Source: Deroplatys truncata
Lineage: Eukaryota; Arthropoda; Insecta; Mantodea; Mantidae
Assembly (NCBI GenBank): GCA_030765065.1
Contig: CM060990.1
Span: forward strand, 456,280,321 to 456,344,320
Length of the DNA stretch: 64,000 nt
Direction: 5' to 3'
Shown: positions 11,909 through 22,739 of the stretch, one piece after another
Layout: each line of letters opens with the position of its first letter
Numbering within the stretch: position 1 is the stretch's first letter
The notes under the pieces: generated by a model
Told to the model about the DNA's origin: nothing
The model's database searches: none
Seen by the model: only the letters and a program-made list of their open reading frames with translations
Made by a program: the position numbers and the translations under genes

Positions 11909-12200
11909 AATTAATTAGTTTTATTTATGGACGCTCTTTAACGCCTGTGGTCCCTAGCGTCCCATTCTATACTGGCCGTAAAAGACCGGTTATTTTGCTC
12001 AGAGGCCTCTTTATCAGACTTGGGGTTCTTTTACGTGCCGTAAATCTACGGCATTGGACCACTGGCTTTACTTCCCTTCCGAAGGAAGCCAGGTAAAGAT
12101 CTTTATGTCCGAAAAAAATCCATCGCCCTCCGCCGGGTTTGAACTTGCCACCTCGGAAACTAGAGGTTAGCATGGTAATCACTACACCACGGAGGACAAC
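11909..12200 (-). mobile_element. tRNA-derived SINE, family A, copy 1 (full length)
   Basis: Read on the minus strand it begins GTTGTCCTCCGTGG with an A box (TGGTGTAGTGATTA), then a B box (GGCAAGTTCAAACCC). A long central body follows with the TTTACGTGCCGTAA palindrome-like core, and an A-rich tail ending near CCATAAATAAAACT. It is flanked by a perfect 12-bp target duplication, AGAAAAACCGAG, at 11897-11908 and 12201-12212. It interrupts the LINE ORF1 remnant. Three further copies lie at 30.7, 55.2 and 61.7 kb. Confidence 0.95.
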
Positions 12201-14479
12201 AGAAAAACCGAGGCAAGAAACACAAACGCAGTAAGAAAAGTAATGCAGAGGGAAATCAGCCGGATCAACAGTGGCCGCGGCTCTTCAGCTTGTCCAAGTC
12301 ACGCCCACGGCGAAAATACGTTAACCTACTAGTGCTTCAGCGACAGTAGCAGCGCGACGGCAACCACCGTCAGCACATCACCGGGCTCCATACCACTTCA
12401 TCGACCTCTTTATCCGCCATTGGAGACACAATTTCACATGAAAATCTTGAGGAATTCCGGTCCATATCCCTGTGGTTCGGTGAACTCTAAGAAAGGCCCT
12501 CACAGCGCTACGGCACTGCAAGCGGCATATCTCAAGCCCGCAGTTAAGTCCCATAGAGAAACACAGAGTCCTGCTTGAAACGCTGGAGGTTCGGTTCCCT
12601 AATACCGCCACGTAATGGTCTCCAGACTTGTCCGGAGGCATTGCTAGCTGCGTTTTGGTACGCAAACGGTATAAGAGGACGCTACCCCAGCGTTCTTGAG
12701 TTTGTGCATTCCTACGGAATTGACATTCTAATGGTCTACGAAACACATTTAAATGCTGATACCAACTTTTCGGTGTCAAGTTACGTCACCCATCGGTCAG
12801 ATCGAATCAGCCGACAGGGGTCGGTACTGCAATCTTCATCCATAATCACATCACGCACACACATGTCACTCTTCCTTCCCTACAGCATGTGGAAGCCTGC
12901 GCCATTCGGCTTGCCATTGGCGGGTTAGACACGTTGCTGATAGCCGTCTATGATCCTCCTGATCATCGCTTCTATGAAGCAGACTATACCACCCTTCTGA
13001 ACCTACAATCCGTGGCTTGCATTGCAGGTGATCTCAACGCGAAGTATGGGCACTGGCACAGCTGTACTTCAATCAGAGGCCGGGGCTCTACCACCCCATC
13101 AGCGGAGACACGAGCGTCCTCGCGCATGGATCGAGAGGAGCTACGTGTCACCCGTCACACGGCAGACATCATGATCACCAAAAACATCCTAATCCATCTA
13201 GACCCCTTGGCGATCAACGAACTGGATTCGGACCATGCCCCTGTTCTGGTAGACTCCAACGTTGCCATGACAGCCCTGGTCAGCCCAGACTGGATGAAAG
13301 AAGTAGACTGGGATGCAGCTGTCCATGAGCTAAACCAGTCAGTCGACCCGCGATTCTATCGACGTCCTCGAAACGGCAGCATCTGACTTTTCCCAGCACA
13401 TCTTAAATGCGGTGCGCGCACACATCTACCGCATTCCTTCCGACAAACCAAACCCTAGAACTATCACCAATGAATTCCGGCGGCTGCTAAATGCCAAGGC
13501 AACTATTCAGAAGCTGTGTAAGCGCTTCCGCCATCCCAGGATAGGAGCAATATACCAGCGGCTCAAAATCCCTGTAAGGCAATTGCTTTGAACCCCTACA
13601 TGACCTCCAGGACGAAGACTTCATTGACCTTGTGGAAGTGACGTGCATTACGTCTATGAGGAACCTCAACCGCCTCACGAGGAGATCCACATTCTATAGT
13701 CACCCCTAAACAGGTGACTTCCGAACTCCAGAAACTGAACCCTAACAAATTCCCTGGAAATGATGGTGTCGCGGCATCCGAGCTCCTGCACCTTCCTCGA
13801 AAGGCCGTGATTCACTTGACAGAGATTTTCAATGCGTGCAAACATCATCGCCGGTTTCCAACTCATTGGAAGGAGGAAAGAATAGTGTACATTTTGAAAC
13901 CCGGCAATGATCTGGTCTTCCCTTGTAATTACCGATCCATAAGCCTACTTCCGACCGTTTCAAAAGTTTTAAACGGTTATTCCTGACCCGCCTTATTCCT
14001 CTATTTGAGTATAGCACCTCCTCCCGTATCACCAGTTTGGTTTTCGCCATGATTATTCCACAACCTTGCATATACTGCGAGTGGCCGAGAAGGCCTCCAT
14101 GGGATTCCAGGAGGACTTCAAGACCATAGCAGTACTGTTTGATGTAGAGAAGACCTGTGCCACCATGTGGCATCAAGGTCTTTTGTACAAACTCAAGGAT
14201 GCAAATCTCCCTCCTCCCTATCTTGCAATGATAAGCAGTTTCCTGCTAGACCGTGTTTTCTGATGCAGTAATTTGTATCACAAATTACTTAAATGTAAAT
14301 AATGATTGTAATATGAATATGCATTTTTATGTGACATTGATTTGAGATGTTTATTGATTGTAATTATTGTTGAGAAGTAAGTTTATACTGCCTTACTGAA
14401 ACTGACAATAATAGCGCGCAATAATGCAGCGAGGGGGTGAGCTGTTTATCATTATTGGAAACGAGGAAGTTACGTAATG

Positions 14480-14680
14480 TTGGCGCGTTTTTCCTTGAGA
14501 ATATTCTGGAACGTTTCCCTAGAGCATATGTATTCATAATTTTCATTGGATATTAAAATAGACGCTAATGTTGGCGCGTTTTATTAGCCAATAGCAGCTC
14601 AGTTATAATCTTTTGGCATATCTGGGTGTATGAGTATAAAAAGAAGCTAGGTTAGAGGTAAAGTCCTTCAGTCCGTCAGT
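14480..14680 (+). promoter_or_regulatory. LTR promoter-like region (GGCGCG motifs, CCAAT, TATA, Inr)
   Basis: TTGGCGCGTTTT occurs at 14480 and 14571, GCCAATAGC at 14587, TATAAAAAG at 14635 and TCAGT-type initiator strings near 14669-14683. The same order recurs at 41.39-41.58 kb, so it has been kept in both copies. The GGCGCG motif resembles an E2F-type site; that reading is inference. Confidence 0.5.
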
Positions 14681-15237
14681 TCATCAAAATTCTTTGTACA
14701 CTACACGTCGCATTCCCGTCAGTTCGTCGAAAGTATTTGTACGGCACACTTCGGATATCAATTTGAAGGTTACGCGTAACAGAGTTATGAAAAATCTCAA
14801 GTGTTATAAAGTTAATTATACAAAAAGTTGAAGTACGCGAATTAAGAATTATCAGTAATGAAGTTGTTATAACAGTTTCAGTTTGGCGAGTGTTAAGATC
14901 AATGTATAAATGTGATAGTTAACGTGTTCGACAATAAAAGTGTAAAACAAATTTCTTCATCAGTGTTATATTTGGATAAAAGATTCCTTTCCGTTTACAC
15001 AACCTGTATAAAGAGAAGTGCTCGACCCAAAATAAGATAATAGCTAGCCGGAGGACAGTGAAACAGAATTAAATAAAAAATAAAAGTAAAATTAGTTTCA
15101 AACAAAAACTAATACTGCCGCAAATTGTTAACACCAGATGGAGCTACAAACCGAACAAATGAATGACGTCACAAGATGGCTTCAACACGTTGAGTAAACA
15201 CAAATACACAAACATTATAAGTAATACACTCGCAAAT

Positions 15238-15255
15238 TGGCTCCCATACGTGGGG
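15238..15255 (+). other. Candidate tRNA primer-binding site of the LTR element
   Basis: TGGCTCCCATACGTGGGG begins with TGG, complementary to a tRNA CCA end, and is the last block shared with the copy at 42024. Sequences diverge just after it, which fits the end of the LTR plus PBS. Confidence 0.5.
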
Positions 15256-16220
15256 CAGTTGAAATTATGTAACCAAACAAAACAAAAGCAGCACAATATA
15301 AGATCTTCAAGTTCTAATAATTTACGTAAAAACATATTACGTAAGCACAATACCACCACATTTCAGAGTAAGAGTGGAAGGAAAGTTTCATCAGTCAGAC
15401 CCATATAGCGGGAGTCTCGGATGGCAATGTACTGCCCCGCTTTCCTACGTGGCCTACATGTTTGATTTACCAATGGAACCCAGGACAGTTACGTGCCAGT
15501 ATGCGGACGATGTCCCCATTCTGGCACAGAACAAAAATGTCCGCTTCAGTTACCCTCCGCTGCAGCGACAGCTCTAGGCCATTGGCGGGTGGAGCGAGAA
15601 TTGAAGGATGGCCATTAGCCCGGGAAAGAGCTCTGCTCTTATCCTGGGCAAGGTCCGTCTCTGGCGCCCGGTGCAGTCACTAAGATTGAGGCGGAGGAGT
15701 ATCAGCTGGGTTATCTCTGCTATATATCTTGGGGTCTTACTCGCCCACGGGCTCACTTTCACTCCACATGCCAGGGCAATGGATGGCCTCGGCCACGCCG
15801 CATTCAGGCAGCTGTACCCTGTTTTTCGCTCCAGTATGCCTAATTACCTAAAACTACGCCTATATTAAGCGATCATGTCGCCCCATGATTCTGAATGGAT
15901 GCGAGGTATGGGGATCGGTGTCAACGACCTCCATCCGCAAACTGCAGACGGTTCAGAACAGCGCATTGAGGACGATCGTTGATATTGTGCGTAGATTCCC
16001 GGCTCACATCCTACACACCCATTTCGGACTCAAATACATTGTGGGCGTGGTGCGTGAGACTTCTTGCACCATGCACACGAAACTTGCAACCCATCCAAAT
16101 CAACTGGTGTACACCCTGGGCATTATGGTCACAGGACCTCTAGTAGACGGAAGATCCACCGTTTACCCAAGAATGCCACTGGACCACTGATATAAGGGCT
16201 ACCATTCCATCACATCCCTC

Positions 16221-16512
16221 AAGTTAATCTGTATTGGGCCTGTTTACTAGCTGGATGAGGGACGATTCAGCGGTGACCCGCCCATTAGCGAACTTTATTG
16301 CCCCCAAGTTAAGCAGTATTTGGCTTGGCACTAGCTGGATGAGTGACCGTTCAGCAGTGACCCATCCATTTATTAACTTGGTATTCCCAAATCCTATACC
16401 CACATCCTATCTTGCTTCGTTACCAGCCGGCCGGCTTTACTTGACAACCACGTAAGCGGCTGCACAAGTTAAGCAGCATTGGGCTTAGTCGCAACTTGAA
16501 CGCTTGTCCGCT
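16221..16512 (+). repeat. Three 5S-rRNA-like repeats at the LINE 3' end
   Basis: AAGTTAAGCAG-type strings occur at 16221, 16306 and 16466. In the first two they are followed at the right distance by CTGGATGAGKGAC. This is the order of the A-box to C-box internal control region of 5S rRNA genes (AAGTTAAGCAGC...TGGATGGGTGACCG). Units 1 and 2 are tandem with an 85-bp period; unit 3 is more diverged. They begin about 30 bp after the last recognisable LINE coding sequence. No complete 5S gene is present. Confidence 0.7.
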
Positions 16513-16700
16513 CGAGTGGTTTGCCAAGACCCAGCCAATGGCAGCATAGGAAGCGAACCTCTGCCCACAGACACACAACACAAAAGCTTGCGTAAATCTC
16601 AAAACCTATTTTATCGCACAGGTAAAGGGGCATTAGCGGCTAGCTACTGTGGTGATTTTGCATTCCGCCCAGGTAAACTTGGGCGACTTGCTCTCGATTG

Positions 16701-17608
16701 CTAAATTGCTGTGCGTTACAGTGGACAGTAACGTACATGCGGAGATTTTCGAAAGTGAACCCTCTCCATCTCTCACTTAAACAAAAGCTAAATCTTGAAA
16801 AAACCCATTTCTACATCGCAAGAGGTAATAGGTGCATACTAATAATACACTATATCACTGTCTGATATTTTTCTTACACTTTTTCATCTGGAGGGCTTGG
16901 TTTCTTTTTTAAACATTCCTTAATCTTTACACATACTCTTTCACTATGTTTATAGCCTTTGGCATTTATAACTCGTACGTTTCTAAGGACGCTGTGGCAT
17001 TGGTTAGGGAACAAAGGTTAAGTGGAACATCATGTTTATTACGGTATATTTCTTTACTCACCGTCTGTACCCAGGGGACACATACCAAGACAGAATGCTC
17101 TCTGCATCGGTAACTTGAAATCACAGAGCAGGTCACTCTAATCCGCCCTCTACTCATAGCATAATTGCTAGAGATATCTGAGTTACTCAAAGGCACGCCC
17201 AATTAAACATGTGATAATCCTTTAAAGAGGGTGACGCTGTAATGACCTATCATTTATCAACTGGCTGTCATACAACCAACTGTACAGTGATCACATATGA
17301 ATAACTATGCAACTTACTCCGTTGCAGCTTTCATTCTGCTAAAGCTTACAATTCATACCACAGTTTAACTTAAATTATAAGCTCTCGGTCTCACTGAGAT
17401 GTAAACTGATGTGCATAAAATTTGGCACATAATGCTACGCAGCTGCTTATGTCAGTACTGCAAAATCTAGCCACACGCTCTGCCAGCGCGAAAACATTTG
17501 TTTCTTGAGTTTAATTGTAGCCAATGGATTGGCAGGATACCGTACCTCCCCAAAATATGGCCGAATTGCCGAAGGGTAACATTACAAATTAACTGTGTAT
17601 GTTCTCAC
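16701..17608. other. Unannotated AT-rich intergenic stretch
   Basis: No supported coding region or repeat boundary was found. Confidence 0.5.
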
Positions 17609-18751
17609 TATAATCTCGCCGGCCTTAGAAGGGAACCTGATGTAAACAAAAATAGCGCGCGAAATAATGGTCTGCAAATTGTATTACTACGCCCTGGGCG
17701 GAGCATACACGCTATCTGAAGACACGTGTTTTTGACCTGAACCACCTGACCTGCATGAATGCACATCAGCGGTGTTTATTTCTGAACGATCGCATTATCC
17801 TCTTTTCATTAATACTGCTATTTCGTTTGACAACAGACGATCATTTTGCATTTGTTGTGCTGTAATCTATGACCAAAACACACTTTGAAATCATTTGGTA
17901 TTGGTGCATTGGAATATTGAAGAACAACCTGTTTTAATTAACACGTTTCCTGCAGACCGAGTGGGAGTTATCAACTTTTTAAAATATTGAAGTAGTAATA
18001 TAAACAGTATGGAACGATAGAACCGGAATGATGATAAAATTTGAAATGTACCTTATTAATCAGAATTTGAAATCCAATCCCGTCCATTTCCTTCACATCC
18101 TCCTCCTCATCATGATCACATTTCGTACTAAGCACTGTTTTTTCCCCTTTGCTTTTCTTTGACGGTGATAACAGCTTTCCAGTTTTGTGCTTTTTCCATG
18201 CGAATGGAGCTGACACTTTTTACAGAAACACCAGTAAACCCGGACGTTAAATTAATAATGTCTTTAAAGGCTAAATCCGGATATTCTCATAAAATTTTAT
18301 GAACATATTCAATACAATAGTGTTTTCACCAATTTTCAAAATTTCCCCTTTGGGATGTTTCACATATACACTATGACTACTCATAATAATTATTAAATTT
18401 AACCACCGTTAACCACACTGTAATAAACAATTTGAAAACAAGTGAGCGCCGCTAAATGCAATAAGACTGACCAACTGTATTTAAATAATAAAAAATGGCG
18501 GAAACTCATATCTCCATTCATTAAGTTTTTATTAAATACACACACAAGTGTGTAATGCAAGAGGTGCAAGTGAACTAAAGTTTAATATCGTACCAATATT
18601 TTTAACAAAATATACCCTTAAATAATATAAAACAAGATTAATTTCCGTAGTTCGACATGGAACTACATTGTTGTAATCCGCGGCCGATGCACACAGCTTT
18701 CCACGTGTTTTTGTTTACATCAGATTCCCTTCTAAGGTCGGCGGGACTATA
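17609..18751. mobile_element. TIR element with TA target site, Tc1/mariner-superfamily-like, degenerate
   Basis: The ends are inverted repeats of about 44 bp. The left end is TATAATCTCGCCGGCC... through ...GATGTAAACAAAAA (17609-17652). The right end is its reverse complement (18708-18751) with about five differences, including TATAGTCCCGCCGACC. Both ends abut TA, consistent with a TA target duplication. The interior is 1.05 kb and holds minus-strand remnants of an N-terminal transposase-like region. It is too short for a full transposase, so it is a deleted, non-autonomous copy. Confidence 0.75.
17971..18400 (-). pseudogene. N-terminal transposase-like remnant inside the TIR element
   Basis: Read on the minus strand from an ATG near 18383, one frame gives MSSHSVYVKHPKGEILKIG followed by a helix-rich stretch (VLNMFIKFYENI). 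Other frames then give SLKDIINL, TGVSVKSVS and a KGEKTVLS-like segment to about 17975. The order resembles the N-terminus of the transposase at 25.98 kb (KILHSQSRKIIANVLGFMKQ then KATGVSPSSVSRVLK), that is, a helix-turn-helix DNA-binding region. At least two frame changes break it. Membership of the same transposase group is inference from this pattern. Confidence 0.45.
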
Positions 18752-19560
18752 GCGAACTATCGTTAAGACAGTGCTTCATTGAATTTTAGTGCAAAAATGA
18801 AACATAGTATAATAAAAGCGTTTAAGCAATGTCGTTGACGAAAGCTGTCATATAAATTTCGTAGCTGTCGTTCAATTTAACGACACATACAAATAGTTAT
18901 TCACCCCTTCCTCTAGAAACCCAAATTGTGTTGTATTGGTTTAGCCTTTCTTGTGTACCAATTGTAGTGGAGCTCTTTCATAGTGGTACTACCCCAATCA
19001 CCTCATCATTTACATCTATTATAACTTCGTTCATTGGTTCGTTTTTGTCCCCGAATTGTTTTTCAGGTCACCCACACTGAGAATTGATACCAGCTGGGAG
19101 GAATTCCAAGGTTGGTTACCTGAAGGTGGAAAACTTAGAGGGAGAAACACTAGTCTGAACAAGGGGAATGGGCCAATTTTGTTGCACGACAGTTTACAGC
19201 CTAAGACAAAATAAATGAGTAACAGCCATAGAGGGATTTCTATTCGCAAAGCATCGGAAACGTTCGCTGACGCTGCGTTCACAATATACGACTTAATACC
19301 ACCCTACGATCATTTCAAAGCTATGCGATAAGTAGGAATACTTTCATTTGACTTGTATTCACGGTAGCCGACTAGGGTTTGAATCCTTGGTGTATATGTT
19401 TTTCTTTTATTATTTAAATTCTAATTTGTTAAATATATAGCAATGCCGTATGTTTTCCATGCATAATGTATCATTAATTTTTATATATTCATGCATAATA
19501 ATACGAACAAATTACTCTTTTCGTTTCCAAAATAAATACCACATTAGTAAGAATTCTAAA
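18752..19560. other. Unannotated AT-rich intergenic stretch
   Basis: No gene supported. A TTTGAATCC string near 19375 resembles a B box but has no partner A box. Confidence 0.5.
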
Positions 19561-19763
19561 ATGAAAAACTAAACCAAATACTTGATTGACTTAATATTGG
19601 ATGTCAAGCTCTCTGTCTCATTCTTCTGCTGTGAACGGCGCTGGCGTGATCATGCGCGCACACCTCATAGTCTTGGAGTTTTGTATGATATGTTAGCAGT
19701 CATACTGACCTTTGCTACGGCTGAGTGCACATACAAAGAGGAAGCTAGTCTCTCCTTACAATA

Positions 19764-21400
19764 GTGAACATTGCTCGATACTCTGTGTCTCAGGCTGCAA
19801 GAACACTTGAAGTTCCTATATACACGACTACTAGGTGGGTACGGTTATTGAGGGAAGGGATTCTTCGTTGTCGACCTGATTGGGGTCGAAAACGTTTGTC
19901 CGTTCCTCAGCAGGACACTGCACTTCTAAAAGAGGCAGAACAGCAATCCCTTCTAGCATGTGTCTACAATTAGAGATAATTCTAATTTCCCTGGGTCGAA
20001 CCGCCCAGCCTTGCGTCATTTAACTATAACAGGGCTCTTTGGTCGATTGGCAGCTAAGAAGTAGAATCTTACAGACGATCACAGATTATATCACCGCGCA
20101 TTTGCAGAAGAAAATGCCAACCGTTACTGGAATAGGTTTGGAAGAAGTAGGAATGGGGGGAAACATGGCAGAAAGGAACAACAAAGGTAAGGGTTTCTGG
20201 AAAGAAATTAGAATAAGAGTGGAGAATATTGAAAATTAAGAAATTATAAGTAGTTTCAAGGATAAAGGGTCATTAATACATTAAAAATATTTTTAAACGG
20301 AATGGGGAAAAGAAAGATACGTCGAAGTATACAACAAAGAGGCCAGAATCGGGTATGCATGGGCGAGGACAGGTGTAATGAGTTGAAGTGGTCTAACAGG
20401 GAGAAGAAGGGGGGAGATGTACTAAATGTAATTGATTACATGACAAATGGCATTGTATTCTGGGATGCGAGGATACGAATAAAGGAAGAGGGAATTTAAC
20501 ACTAGAGAAATGGAAAATTCACCAATAGAGCTCCAAGTTAGGAAGATTTTTAATACAAGAACAAGTGAATATATGCAGAAAGCAAGAAAATATTTAGGAA
20601 AAATAAGGTTAAAATGGTAAAAAGAAACGTGAAGCAAATTGGAGGAAATACGGAAAAAGGGTAAAAACGCAAAAGAGTAAATAGTGGATACATTATACTT
20701 CCCCATTATATAAACAACAAAATGTTAAACATAAGGGAAAGAGAAATAATAGGCAATTCCATCGTATTGTATACATTGTATAAATTGCATGCTAAGTTCA
20801 AAGCAGACAATAAATCATTGATTTATTCATACTCGAATAGGATTATATTCATAGACGAGGTGACATTTTCGTCTACAAATTCAGGAAAGTAATTGCTAGC
20901 GCCCCAGAGGAAAACGTCACGACGCAAAATAAGTGGCACAAATAGATCGCCAAGGTCGCGTATCTGTGTCATGTTGGAGTTGTATGTCACGAAATGGTCT
21001 AGGTGTGTTGTTGCAGCTTGATGGCTCATTAAATAGCCACCAGTATAAAGACATCCTCGAAATCATCCTGGTTCCTTCTGTAAGAACTATATATCCCTAT
21101 GGAATGATTGAAATACACCAGCATAACCACCCTGTCCACACAAGTCAGCAGGTTTCAAACTGGTTCTCGCATAGGCAAGATATCACTCTGATTGATTGGC
21201 CTGCTTGCTCACCAGATTTTAATCGTGTTGAAAATGTTTGGGCATAGGTGAAAAATGTTTTGGAGTTAAATTGGCCTGCAAGACAACATAAACAAAAGAA
21301 GTTTTGTGGGATCAAATACAGGATGCTTGGGAGGAAGTATCCTGTCATGAAAATTTGACTAGTCATTTGATACCATCCATGCCCTGTAAACCGAGGGCAG
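19764..21400 (+). pseudogene. Tc1-like transposase, broken and interrupted
   Basis: The first part (19764-20130) encodes a paired-type helix-turn-helix: SVSQAARTLEVPIYTTTRWV and the GR-rich KRLSVPQQD linker, as in insect Tc1 transposases. A frame change follows and the sequence continues as a LFGRLAAKK-like and FAEENANR-like segment. After a 0.7-kb insertion the catalytic part resumes (20842-21250) with IIFIDEVTFSS, GRVSVSCW, LVPSVRTIYPYGM and the LIDWPACSPDFNRVENVWA block holding the last catalytic glutamate. The middle catalytic aspartate position reads as histidine (EIHQHNHPVHT). Several stops and frame changes make it inactive. The element ends are not clear. Confidence 0.85.
20137..20841. 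mobile_element. Unidentified 0.7-kb insertion in the Tc1 remnant
   Basis: The Tc1 reading is interrupted between 20136 and 20842. AATAGG is present at 20131-20136 and again at 20836-20841, a possible 6- to 7-bp target duplication. The insert is purine-rich on the plus strand and has a 19-bp palindrome, AATAAATCATTGATTTATT, at 20809-20827 near its right end. A weakly protein-like stretch (EARIGYAWARTGVMS, about 20342) may be a LINE fragment, but I do not recognise the family. Confidence 0.55.
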
Positions 21401-21419
21401 TAATAGGAGCAGACGGGTT

Positions 21420-22325
21420 TACATACACGATATTAAGTTAATTTCTATTTTCATTTCCTTTTTCATTCAGGAATATACTCGTAATATTTACTTATTTCAT
21501 ATTTAGTTTAAAAACGAAAAGTAGAGTGTTTCAGTTTTTATGTGTGAGCATAAAACAAAAGCTTTGAAAAGCCTTGAAATCAAAGTCTTAGCAATTGGGA
21601 ATTATATTACAATATGCGTAATAATCATTGCGTTGTACAATGCCTTGTAAGAAAATAATAAAATATGCTCGGGATACTAACCTCGGTAGATCTCATTATT
21701 ACATACCCGTTTATAACCGCTCGGCTGTTTGCACATATTCAGCAGCTGGGACTTAATATGAAAGGTGACAATAGAACGAAGCTAATGCCAAACGTCCAGA
21801 TACCTTTGTGAACCGGTCGCGGAAACGATTTGGACTTTGAGAAATATACGCTTCGAGAGCCTGCTAATTTTCCCCCCTTAGGGTGTACATGTATTTTGAT
21901 GAAATGAATGCACAACTAAACACACAGAATGATTCAGCTGCGGATGGTTGTATTTCCGCCATTTAGAGTAGAGGAAACAATCTCCAAAACTCTACCAAAG
22001 CAAATGGCTTCCATGCTTCAAATTGCTGGCCACGAGCAAGCCATATTCTGACAGTATCAGCAGCCTGTTTTTATTTCTGAAACACTGCGATGAAATAAAA
22101 TTAAGACTCCGTGGCTTATGAATATGCCTTTATCAGTGCGACGGAGAGATTTTGAAAGACTTGGCGCCAATAAAACTCACAGAATCGTCTTAAAACAACT
22201 TAATAGCGTTCGATCTTCAAAGGTACTACATTTTATATTAGAAACTGGCAAGCCGGTAAATTATAAATTTTAAGAGACACTTAAAAGCACGCTTAAGCCC
22301 CTTAAAATGAAATAAATTTTCCTAC
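21420..22325. other. Unannotated AT-rich intergenic stretch
   Basis: No coding region or repeat boundary could be supported. Confidence 0.5.
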
Positions 22326-22329
22326 CTCG

Positions 22330-22548
22330 CCTCGGAACGCTTACAACTTCTTTAACGGATTACCCTCCACCCTCCTCTTTGGAAGACTTACACTCCCAAG
22401 GACCTACAAGCCAATGCTTTGGGTCAGCAGTAGCCTGTCGAAGAGCAAGCAAACTTTGGATCATAGCATATCCAGGATGGATGATCAGCTCAATGCGTCC
22501 TATGGCGGTGAAGAAGAAGAAGAAGAAGAAAAGAAGAAGAAGAAGGAA
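22330..22548 (+). repeat. Probable LINE 3' end with a (GAA)n tail
   Basis: A GC-richer segment ends GCGTCCTATGGCGGTGAAG and passes into about 13 GAA-type units (22507-22547). Short tandem tails of this type terminate several insect LINEs. The coding part is too short to assign to a clade. Confidence 0.5.
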
Positions 22549-22559
22549 ATTAAATGTTG

Positions 22560-22735
22560 TGATGAAAGGGATGATAGGAAAATTCGCGTATCAAATTGTC
22601 AACCCAGCATTCGCCTAGCGACAGAGAAAACCGCGAGAAAACCTTCGGTCAGATTGGTCGGCCCGGGGGTTTGAATCCGGGACCTTCCGAATGGGGTCAT
22701 AGACGGTACCGCTTGAGCCATCCAGTTCGACGCTC
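22560..22735 (-). repeat. tRNA-headed SINE-like repeat (module B), minus strand
   Basis: On the minus strand an A-box-like GGCTCAAGCGGTACCG is followed by a B-box-like GGATTCAAACCCCC. The body downstream contains GGATGATAGGAAAATTCG-type sequence shared with the copy at 34.95 kb. It lies next to the (GAA)n tail. Confidence 0.6.
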
Positions 22736-22739
22736 ACAA

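Larger units (their letters stand above)
14261..15360 (+). mobile_element. LTR-type retroelement fossil inserted in the LINE
   Basis: The insertion starts TGATGCAG and ends ACCACCACA, i.e. TG...CA ends. The 4-bp TTTC occurs on both sides (14257-14260 and 15361-15364), as expected of an LTR-type target duplication. About 14.28-15.25 kb resembles 41.16-42.04 kb by eye. It contains a CCAAT site, TATA box, an Inr-like TCAGT cluster, an AATAAA near 14931 and a tRNA primer-binding-like TGGCTCCCATACGTGG at 15238. There is no coding capacity; this is a fragmentary or recombined relic of an LTR element. Confidence 0.75.
12575..16190 (+). pseudogene. LINE ORF2: endonuclease and reverse transcriptase, broken
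   Basis: The endonuclease begins around FWYANGIRGRYPS (about 12650) and includes the DILMVYETHLN motif, GDLNAKYGHW (about 13030) and the terminal ELDSDHAPVL motif (about 13220). These are the magnesium- and phosphate-binding boxes of the exonuclease/endonuclease family. The RT includes KFPGNDGV, NYRSISLLPTVSK (about 13930) and the catalytic QYADD (about 15500). The C-terminal part has YLGVLL, AAFRQLYP and the GCEVWGS...RKLQTVQNSALR block typical of Jockey. At least five frame changes or stops separate these pieces, and a 1.1-kb insertion lies between the palm halves. It would nick target DNA and prime reverse transcription if whole. Strong similarity to insect Jockey proteins is recalled from knowledge, not searched. 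Confidence 0.85.
11331..16700 (+). mobile_element. Jockey-like LINE (non-LTR retrotransposon), broken, with two nested insertions
   Basis: A GC-rich island in AT-rich DNA carries, in order, an ORF1 zinc-knuckle remnant (11637-11896), an apurinic-type endonuclease (about 12640-13380), a reverse transcriptase (about 13700-14260 and 15365-15570) and the C-terminal region typical of insect Jockey elements (about 15600-16190). A SINE sits inside ORF1 and an LTR-type element sits inside the RT region, both with target duplications, so the LINE is older than either. The 3' flank carries 5S-rRNA-like repeats. The left boundary is unclear. Confidence 0.88.

Noticed and set aside
16221-16360. A genuine 5S rRNA gene
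   Set aside because: Only the internal control region is represented. The 5' and 3' stem sequences and a T-run terminator at the right place are missing.
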